Of a DNA stretch of 64,000 nt, positions 51,982 through 58,662 are shown piece after piece. Every line of letters starts with the position of its first letter. Position 1 is the stretch's first letter. Origin of the DNA: Poriferisodalis sp965214215 (GTDB taxonomy: Bacteria; Actinomycetota; Acidimicrobiia; Acidimicrobiales; Poriferisodalaceae); assembly GCF_965214215.1 (NCBI RefSeq), contig NZ_CBDCBD010000003.1, positions 2,728,001 to 2,792,000 on the forward strand, in the 5' to 3' direction. The notes beneath the pieces are model-generated. The model was not told the origin of the DNA. It searched no databases and worked only from the letters and a program-made list of their open reading frames with translations. A program made the translations under genes and the position numbers.

Positions 51982-53267
51982 GCGGGCACCGCCTTCGCGA
52001 GGGCTTGGTCCAGATCCCAACAGATGTCATCGAGGTCTTCGAGGCCGACCGACAGCCGGATCATGTCGGCGCTGACGCCGCCTGCCGCCAGGGCCTCCTC
52101 GGAGAGCTGCTGGTGTGTTGTGGACGCCGGATGGATGACCAGTGTGCGGGCATCGCCAACGTTCGCGAGGTGGCTGATCATCTGCAGTGCCTCGATGAAA
52201 TCCGCTCCCGCTTGGCGTCCCCCCTGCACACCGAACGTGAAGATGGCGCCCGGTCCCTGTGGCAGGTACTTGCGTGCGAGATCCCGGTAGGGAGAGGAAT
52301 CGAGGCCCGAGTAGCTGACCCAGTTCACCGCCCGGTGGGCTTCGAGGTGTTCTGCGACGGCTTGTGCGTTTGCGACATGTTCGTCCATACGCTGAGGCAG
52401 CGTCTCGAGCCCTTGCAGCAGCAGGAAGGCGTTGAGCGGTGACATGGCAGCGCCGATATCACGAAGCTGCTCGACCCGCAGCTTGGTGCAGAAGGCGTAC
52501 TCGCCGAAGTTCTCCCAGAATCGCATGTCGTTGTAGCTCGCCACGGGTTCGGTCATGTTGGGGAATCGACCGCTGCCCCAGTCGAACCGGCCCGACTCGC
52601 TGACAACCCCGCCGATCGAGTTGCCGTGCCCGCCGATGAACTTCGTCGCCGAGTGCAACACGATGTCGGCACCGTGCTCCATGGGACGGCACAGGTACGG
52701 CGTTGCAAAGGTGGAATCGACCACGAGCGGCAGCCCGTGGGCGTGAGCAACCTCGGCGATTGCTGCCAGATCGGGGATGGAGCCCGAGGGGTTGCCGACG
52801 ATCTCGGTGTAACAGAACTTGGTGCGGTCGTCGATTGCAGCGGCATAGGCATCGACGCTGTCGCCGTCGACGAATCGAGCCTCGATGCCGAAGCGACCCA
52901 ACGTCACATCGAACATGGTGTGCGTGCCGCCGTAGAGCGCAGACGAGGTGACGAGGTTGTCGCCCGTCTCGCACAGCGCGGCCGCTGTGAGGAACTCCGC
53001 CGACATGCCCGAGGCAGTCGCGACAGCTCCGATGGCGCCTTCGAGGCTCGCGACCCGCTCCTCGAACGCGTTGACCGTGGGGTTGGAGATGCGGGAGTAG
53101 ATGGTCCCGTACTTCTGCAGGGCGAAGAGGTCGGCGGCGTCGCTAGTGTCCTCGAACACAAAGCTCGTGGACTGGTAGACGGGGACCGCACGAGCGCCTG
53201 TGGCGGGATCTGGTCGACCGCCCGCATGCAGCGCGCGCGTGCGGAATCCGAACTGGTGATCGCTCAT
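51978..53267 (-). CDS. metY: O-acetylhomoserine sulfhydrylase
   Basis: PLP enzyme that makes homocysteine from O-acetylhomoserine and sulfide. The 429 residues start with FGFRTRALHAGGRPDPATGARAVPVYQSTSF and have YSRISNPTVNAFEERVASLEG, SALYGGTHTMF, and the PLP lysine in HSATKFIGGHGNSIGG. The long length (about 430) and the insertion pattern separate MetY from cystathionine gamma-synthase-type relatives of about 390 residues. It is the first gene of the operon metY / CoA-binding / thioredoxin-NHL / GH3. No metX is adjacent. Confidence 0.92.
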   Translation of the reverse strand: MSDHQFGFRTRALHAGGRPDPATGARAVPVYQSTSFVFEDTSDAADLFALQKYGTIYSRISNPTVNAFEERVASLEGAIGAVATASGMSAEFLTAAALCETGDNLVTSSALYGGTHTMFDVTLGRFGIEARFVDGDSVDAYAAAIDDRTKFCYTEIVGNPSGSIPDLAAIAEVAHAHGLPLVVDSTFATPYLCRPMEHGADIVLHSATKFIGGHGNSIGGVVSESGRFDWGSGRFPNMTEPVASYNDMRFWENFGEYAFCTKLRVEQLRDIGAAMSPLNAFLLLQGLETLPQRMDEHVANAQAVAEHLEAHRAVNWVSYSGLDSSPYRDLARKYLPQGPGAIFTFGVQGGRQAGADFIEALQMISHLANVGDARTLVIHPASTTHQQLSEEALAAGGVSADMIRLSVGLEDLDDICWDLDQALAKAVPA

Positions 53268-53326
53268 CGAGAGCAGCCTAGGACGGGTCCGTTGCTCAGT
53301 GAGTTCGCCCGTTGCGCCCAGTCAAC

Positions 53327-53581
53327 TCAGCGTGGCCGGTCAGCGGCGTATCGCCGGGCGCGTTCGAGCGCTTCAGCAGGGTTGACACCGGCAACACCTG
53401 CCATCCAGCAGGCAATCGGGGCCGCCATCCGCTCAGAGTCGTGGGCCGCGACGCCAGCGAGATCGAGCAGTTCGTTCATCACCTCGGCGCCCGGAGCCGC
53501 AGCGCCGATGACCTCCGCAAAGCCAGCAAGCCACTCAACCGCCGTCGTGCCCGGCGCATCAGAACCCGTCTCGTCGCTCAT
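53327..53581 (-). CDS. DUF6457 small protein
   Basis: An 84-residue acidic protein with TTAVEWLAGFAEVIGAA, LLDLAGVAAHDSERMAAPIACWMAGVAGV and a C-terminal ALERARRYAA. The helical His-x-x-x-Arg-x-x-x-Pro pattern is that of DUF6457, short proteins in actinobacteria sometimes encoded near molybdenum cofactor genes; a molybdoenzyme gene is about 1.4 kb away. The start is the ATG at 53581, with a GTG two codons before it. The function is unknown. Confidence 0.65.
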   Translation of the reverse strand: MSDETGSDAPGTTAVEWLAGFAEVIGAAAPGAEVMNELLDLAGVAAHDSERMAAPIACWMAGVAGVNPAEALERARRYAADRPR

Positions 53582-53711
53582 TGTCACAGCGTACGTTTGG
53601 CTCCGCGCATCGCTGCAGGCGATTCATGCTTGCCGCTCTGCACTGGATCGATACGGTGCGCTTGGGCGGGAGTCGACGGCAGCGGAGCCGCCTCCGGAGG
53701 AAGGGACTGCG

Positions 53712-54401
53712 GTGAGCGACGACGGAGGCATCTTCGGGCCAGAGCTGTACGAATTTCTCGAGGAGCTCGAGGCCAACAACAACCGGGATTGGTTCAACGA
53801 GAATCGTGAGCGCTACGAGGAGGAGGTGCGCGAGCCGGCCTTCGACCTGATCCGAGCCGTGCGCCCGCTGCTCGCCGAGATCTCGCCGCACATGACGGCT
53901 CGTGACACCAAGGTGGGCGGCTCGCTCATGCGAGTCTTCCGTGATACTCGATTCTCGGCTGACAAGACGCCCTACAAGACCAACGTGGGCATCCAGTTCC
54001 GGCATCTGCGCGCCAACGACGTCCACGCTCCCGGCTATTACGTCCACTTGTCGACCGAGAGCTGCTTCTTCGGCGCCGGGAGCTGGATGCCGGATCGAGA
54101 CGCATTGGCGGCCTACCGGATAGCCATCGACGAACGCACCGAAGCCTGGATCGGGGCACGAGACACCTGCCAGTCCGACGGCTGGCGGATGGAGGGCGAG
54201 CGGCTCAAGCGCTCACCCCGAGACTGGTCGATCGATCACCCGATGATCGAGGACCTCAAGCGCAAGAGCTTCATAGCGGTGCGCGACTTCGACCACGACA
54301 TGGCGCTCAAGCCCGAGTTTCCGGCGGTCATCACCGCGTGGTGCAACGAGACGCGTCCCCTCATGGCATTCCTCTGCGGAGCTGTGAATCTCGACTTCTG
54401 A
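53712..54401 (+). CDS. DUF2461 family protein
   Basis: A 229-residue protein with the DUF2461 hallmarks: FLEELEANNNRDWFNENRERYEEEVREPA at the N-terminus, MRVFRDTRFSADKTPYKTNVGIQF, and FGAGSWMPD. The family (TIGR02453) is widely distributed and of unknown role. The GTG at 53712 is chosen because GGAGGAAGGG sits about eight bases upstream and the conserved region starts soon after; the longer upstream frame overlaps the divergent DUF6457 gene. Confidence 0.88.
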   Translation: MSDDGGIFGPELYEFLEELEANNNRDWFNENRERYEEEVREPAFDLIRAVRPLLAEISPHMTARDTKVGGSLMRVFRDTRFSADKTPYKTNVGIQFRHLRANDVHAPGYYVHLSTESCFFGAGSWMPDRDALAAYRIAIDERTEAWIGARDTCQSDGWRMEGERLKRSPRDWSIDHPMIEDLKRKSFIAVRDFDHDMALKPEFPAVITAWCNETRPLMAFLCGAVNLDF

Positions 54402-54440
54402 GCAGACTCAGGCTCCGTCGAAGGCTTAATACCCGGCAGG

Positions 54441-54512
54441 TCGCCTCGGTAGCGCTCGACCTCGACGAGGCACGTGTGCGCTGACGGTCCTTGTGCAAGG
54501 CGGCTGGTGCCG
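54441..54512 (-). repeat. Relic duplicate of the 3' end of the molybdoenzyme gene
   Basis: 72 bp here match 55068-55139 with four mismatches. That segment encodes the C-terminal TSRLAQGPSAHTCLVEVERYRG of the molybdoenzyme, and the duplicate keeps the same minus-strand frame but is not attached to a gene. The intact enzyme ends 480 bp further right. Confidence 0.85.
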
Positions 54513-54535
54513 CATCTTAGCTCCGCCAGTCGCCG

Positions 54536-54984
54536 GTGAACAGCCGGCTGGCGCAGGTCAAGCTGCCTGCACTGAACGGTCTGCAGGCCGCGGCTTGGGA
54601 TGTCCTCATCGATCTCGCACCGCGGCTCGGCGCCAATTGGACCCTCATCGGCGGACAGATGGTCTTTCTGCACCAAGCCGAACGGGACCCGGCCACCTCA
54701 GTGCCGCCCCCGGAGGGCGCCAACCCAGCCGACACCGAGCAGACGTGTTCCTGCTCGCGTCCCTCTTGCGCAGCAGCGACATCGCCACCGCTGCGCTCAC
54801 CGCCAACGAACGCCGACTGCTGCGCAGCGCACACGCCGACGTCACAGCGATGGCCGACACCCCACAAGCGCTAGCGATCGCCGCACGCCTGCATCGCCTC
54901 GTCGAGCCCCCTCAACAGGCCGCCGGCCGCGACGGGGCGACCCACACAACCCCGCACACGGGACTCGCGAAGAATCAGGACTAG
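54536..54984 (+). pseudogene. Decayed nucleotidyltransferase-like gene with internal deletion
   Basis: A GTG at 54536 opens about 58 residues that read like the start of an AbiEii/MNT-type nucleotidyltransferase (LAPRLGANWTLIGGQMVFLHQAER). Similarity ends before the metal-binding acidic motif expected next. From about 54745 a different forward frame gives FLLASLLRSSDIATAALTANERRLL, a plausible C-terminal part of the same family, running to 54984. The two halves are in different frames with the catalytic middle missing. The remaining sequence from 54402 to 54991 shows no intact gene. Confidence 0.5.
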
Positions 54985-54991
54985 CAGTGGC

Positions 54992-57397
54992 TCACTGCTC
55001 AGCAGTCTCCTCGCTCGGCGCGAGCGGCACGATTTGCGGCGGTTGGTACGACTCGACGGCTGGTGGTTCGCCGCGGTAGCGCTCGACCTCGACGAGGCAG
55101 GTGTGCGCTGACGGTCCTTGGGCAAGGCGACTGGTGCCGATATCAGCCGTGAGCGTGTTGGGGTTGCCCGCTCGGCACGTGCCGTCGGGCGCAGGGTCGT
55201 ACCAAGCGCCGGTGGAGAGCTGTACGACTTGGGGCATGACCGAATCGTCCAGCACAGCACCCGCCAAGCAGGCGCCCCGATCGTTGTACAGGCGCACAAC
55301 ATCGCCCTCGGAGATCCCCCGTGCGGCGGCCGTATCCGGGTGGATGCGCACCGGCTCGCGCCCCGCAACCTTGGTTGCTTGGCTGGGAGCGGCATGGTCG
55401 AATTGGCTGTGAAGTCGGGCCTTGGGCTGATTCGACACCAGGTGCAATGGCCATCGGTCGCTGCCGGCACCCCCCAACCGCTCGTATGGCTCCATCCACG
55501 CCGGATGCGGCGGGCAGTCGTCGTAGCCGTACTCGGCGATCTCGTCGTTCCAGAGTTGGATCCGGCCGCTGGGCGTTCGCAATGGCTTGCCAACCGGGTC
55601 AGCGCGGAATGCCTCGAGAAAGATCTGCTCGGGATCACCCATCAACGCCATACCTGGCGCCATCGCATAGCCGTCCCGGCGAAAGTCCTCGTACGGCGGG
55701 GCCTGCGGATCCGCAGCTCGGTGAATCTCGTAGATGACCTCGATCCACTCGTCTGCTGTACGTCCTTCGGTGAATTGCTCGCCGAAGCCCAGGCGCTCAG
55801 CCAAGCGGGCAAAGATCCAGTAGTCGTCGCGTGACTCCCCCACGGGTTCGGCCACCGCTGCCATCGCTATCAGCATCGTCTCGGCGCCGCCGATGTCGTT
55901 GCGCTCGAGCGGCGTCGTTGCCGGCAGCACGATGTCGGCACGCCGGGCGATCGGCGACCAGAACGGCTCCTGCACCACGATCGTCTCGGGTCGCTGCCAC
56001 GCTCGCATCAGGCGGTTCAGGTCCTGGTGGTGATGGAAGGGGTTCCCGCCCGACCAGTACACGAGCCGGACATCGGGAAAGCGCCCCGAACGCCCGTCGA
56101 AGTCGAACGGCTGGCGGGGCCCCTCCAACATCTCGGTGATCCGAGAGACGGCGATGGTCGGAGGCCCGGGTTGGCGCATCGGCACCGGGAGCCCGGGGAT
56201 GCGGGCACGCGTCTGGCCCGCGCCGGTGTTGCCCTGGGTGCCGAAGCTGAAGACGTAACCGCCGCCCGGCAGGCCGACCTGGCCAAGCACGCAAGCCAGC
56301 GCCAGAGCCATCCAGTACGGCTGCTCGCCGTGGTGAGCCCGCTGGGTAGACAAGCTGAGGTTGACCAGTGTCCGCTTGGCGGCCATCTCGTGCGCGAGCG
56401 CGACGATGTCATCGGCGTCGATCCCGGTCACCTCCGCCGCCCACTGCGCCGACTTCGGCGTGTCGTAGTCGACTGCCTGTGCCCACGGCGTGGGGCCGGT
56501 CCAATCGCCACATGCCGCAGCGAGCCCCTCGCCCAGCACGTGTGCCCGAAACCGATCCCAGCCTTCGCAGTAGGTCGTCAGGAAGTCCAGGTCCGCCAGA
56601 CCGTCAGTGACGAGCGTGTGGATGATCCCTGCCATGAGCGCCACATCGGTGCCGGGCCGTATCGGGAGCCAACGTGCATCAGCCGCTGTGCCGAAGTCGT
56701 CTCGCAACGGACCGACGTTCAGGAATTCCACACCTTCCGCGGCCGCCCGGGCGACCCAGTCGTTGTGATGATGCGGGCCTTGGCCGCCGTAGGTGACGTG
56801 GTTGTTGGTCGCGCGCATCCCGCCGAAGCACACGAAGAGCTCGGTGTGCTCGCAGATGACCGACCAGGAGGTCTGCCGGGCGATGCCGGCGTGGTAGCCC
56901 ATGCCGAGCATGTAGGGGAAGATCGCCTCAGCGGCGGCAGACGAGTATGTGCCCTTCTGGTCGGTGCAGCCGCCGAAGAAGCGCATGAACCGGTGCTGCT
57001 GGCTCGATGCCAGCCCGAAGCGTCCCGCGGAGCCCCAGCCGTAGGACCCGCCGAAGATCGAGGCATTGCCGTGGTCGTCGCGCACCCGGGTCAGCTCTGC
57101 GGCCACCAGGTCGAGTGCTATATCCCAGTCGACCTCCACAAACGGGTCGGCGCCTCGCAAGTGGGTCGCCGCCCCGGGTCCGTCGCGCAACCAGGACTGC
57201 CGCACTGCTGGACGCATGACCCGGTTCTCGGCGAAGTGGCGCAGCGACTCCCCCAGATGTGAGGGCTCGGGATCGGTGGGATGGCCGCGCACTGCCACCA
57301 CTTCGCCGTCGTGCGAGTCGATGAGGAACGATCCGAAGTGCGTTCCCATCGCCGTCGTGCGCACGCCGGTGCGGGGCGTGTCGTGTGCGGCGCTCAT
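54992..57397 (-). CDS. Molybdopterin oxidoreductase, BisC/TorA type (cytoplasmic)
   Basis: DMSO-reductase family enzyme of 801 residues that would bind bis-MGD molybdenum. Seen: VEVDWDIALDLVAAEL, FGGSYGWGSAGRFGLASSQQHRFM, FFGGCTDQKGTYSSAAAE with the Ser expected to coordinate Mo, YWSGGNPFHHHQDLNRL, and a C-terminal cofactor domain (HLVSNQPKARLHSQFDH). No N-terminal 4Fe-4S cysteines and no Tat signal, as in biotin/methionine sulfoxide reductase BisC; TorA/DorA are exported. The start is ATG 57397, overlapping the LLM gene stop (ATGA), so the two are coupled. Confidence 0.9.
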   Translation of the reverse strand: MSAAHDTPRTGVRTTAMGTHFGSFLIDSHDGEVVAVRGHPTDPEPSHLGESLRHFAENRVMRPAVRQSWLRDGPGAATHLRGADPFVEVDWDIALDLVAAELTRVRDDHGNASIFGGSYGWGSAGRFGLASSQQHRFMRFFGGCTDQKGTYSSAAAEAIFPYMLGMGYHAGIARQTSWSVICEHTELFVCFGGMRATNNHVTYGGQGPHHHNDWVARAAAEGVEFLNVGPLRDDFGTAADARWLPIRPGTDVALMAGIIHTLVTDGLADLDFLTTYCEGWDRFRAHVLGEGLAAACGDWTGPTPWAQAVDYDTPKSAQWAAEVTGIDADDIVALAHEMAAKRTLVNLSLSTQRAHHGEQPYWMALALACVLGQVGLPGGGYVFSFGTQGNTGAGQTRARIPGLPVPMRQPGPPTIAVSRITEMLEGPRQPFDFDGRSGRFPDVRLVYWSGGNPFHHHQDLNRLMRAWQRPETIVVQEPFWSPIARRADIVLPATTPLERNDIGGAETMLIAMAAVAEPVGESRDDYWIFARLAERLGFGEQFTEGRTADEWIEVIYEIHRAADPQAPPYEDFRRDGYAMAPGMALMGDPEQIFLEAFRADPVGKPLRTPSGRIQLWNDEIAEYGYDDCPPHPAWMEPYERLGGAGSDRWPLHLVSNQPKARLHSQFDHAAPSQATKVAGREPVRIHPDTAAARGISEGDVVRLYNDRGACLAGAVLDDSVMPQVVQLSTGAWYDPAPDGTCRAGNPNTLTADIGTSRLAQGPSAHTCLVEVERYRGEPPAVESYQPPQIVPLAPSEETAEQ

Positions 57398-58524
57398 GGC
57401 GTGGCCGCCGCGGTGCCGGCGGCTGGACTCGCTTCTCGAACGCCCAGTCGCTGCGCGTGCTCATCGGCGGGGAGAGCGTCGTCGCCGTTCCGGGCGCTTG
57501 TTCGCTGCTGCCACGCGTCGGCCAGGAGTTCGAGGCTGACGATTCGTTCCGCAAGCCCGAACGTGGATGTGTGGATCATCAGCTCGTCGGCTCCCGTCGC
57601 ATCGGCGAGTTCTTCGAGTGCGGCCACCGCCTCACCGGGATCCCCGACGATGGCGTTCGTCGGCATGGTGGCGGCGCGTTGCCATTCGGGATGCGACATC
57701 GCTTCGTCCGGCGAGAACAATGGCCAGAACCGACCCGTGCGAATGCCCCATCGTCGCAGCAGCGACGGTGCAGCGTGGTACTGCGCCGTTTCAGTATCAG
57801 CGGCCGTGACCAGCCCGACACTCACCATCACGTACGGCTCGTCCAGTACGGCAGATGGCTGGAAGCGCTGGCGGTAGAGGTCGAGCGCGCCCAGCACGCC
57901 GCCGCCGTCGAAATGGTGGGCGAATGCGAACGGCAGGCCCAAGTAGCCAGCCAATTGCGCTGAGTAGCCGCTGGATCCCAGCAGCAGCACCGCAGGCGCC
58001 GAAGTGGCCTTCGGCGTTGCACGAAAGTCAGACCAAGGCCCCTCGGTAGTGCGCACATCGCCGAGGTATGCCATCAAGTCGATCAGGTGGCTCGGAAAGT
58101 CGTCCACTTGCCAGGGGTCGGGCACTGCAGCGTCTTCGGCAGGTCCTCGCACAGCGGCGGCGGAGATGCGATCGCTGCCAGGTGCTCGTCCGACGCCGAG
58201 GTCGACGCGCCCCGGATGCAGCGCTTCGAGCATTGCGAACTGCTCAGCGACAACTGCCGGGCTGTGATTGGGGAGCATGACGCCGCCCGAACCCAGCTTG
58301 ATCCGCTCAGTGTGAGCAGCAAGGTGGGCAATCAGCACTGCGGGCGACGTGCTTGCAACGGTGTCGATGTTGTGATGCTCGGCCACCCAGAACCGCTCGT
58401 AGCCCAGCCGATCGGCTGCCCGGGCAAGCTCGGTGGTCTCTGCGAGCGCCTGCGCGCTGGTGCCGCCCGCTGAGACGGTGGCCAGGTCCAGCGCGGACAG
58501 CGGCACAGGCTGTGCAGAACTCAC
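57394..58524 (-). CDS. LLM-class (luciferase-like) flavin-dependent oxidoreductase
   Basis: A 376-residue F420/FMN-dependent TIM-barrel protein: RFWVAEHHNIDTVASTSPAVLIAHLAAHT, SGGVMLPNHSPAVVAEQFAMLEALHPGRVDLGVGRAPG and LLGSSGYSAQLAGYLGLPFAFAHHF are typical of the single-component luciferase-like group. The start is GTG at 58524. It is translated just before the molybdoenzyme with a 4-bp overlap. Coupling of a monooxygenase with a sulfoxide-type reductase suggests an S- or N-oxide substrate, but the substrate is unknown. Confidence 0.88.
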   Translation of the reverse strand: MSSAQPVPLSALDLATVSAGGTSAQALAETTELARAADRLGYERFWVAEHHNIDTVASTSPAVLIAHLAAHTERIKLGSGGVMLPNHSPAVVAEQFAMLEALHPGRVDLGVGRAPGSDRISAAAVRGPAEDAAVPDPWQVDDFPSHLIDLMAYLGDVRTTEGPWSDFRATPKATSAPAVLLLGSSGYSAQLAGYLGLPFAFAHHFDGGGVLGALDLYRQRFQPSAVLDEPYVMVSVGLVTAADTETAQYHAAPSLLRRWGIRTGRFWPLFSPDEAMSHPEWQRAATMPTNAIVGDPGEAVAALEELADATGADELMIHTSTFGLAERIVSLELLADAWQQRTSARNGDDALPADEHAQRLGVREASPAAGTAAATP

Positions 58525-58557
58525 AGCGTCAGGCTAAGAGGCGAAGCCGTGGCCCGA

Positions 58558-58591
58558 GCGGCCCGTGAGCGACAGCGAACTAGAGCGGGAA
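58558..58591. repeat. Single dispersed copy of the 45-bp repeat unit
   Basis: 34 bases match the core of the array at 16513-16653, with one insertion and one or two substitutions relative to individual units. It lies in the 138-bp gap between the CaiB fusion gene and the LLM gene. Confidence 0.75.
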
Positions 58592-58662
58592 ATAGCTGGT
58601 GCGACAACGCAAAGGTCACCCATCCGAGCGCCCTTTCGAGCCAGAGGCTGGGCGGTGAGCCT

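Noticed and set aside
54493..54984. 164-residue intact gene downstream of DUF2461
   Set aside because: Its first half is out of frame relative to the nucleotidyltransferase-like segment and has shadow composition. It is better explained as a decayed gene.
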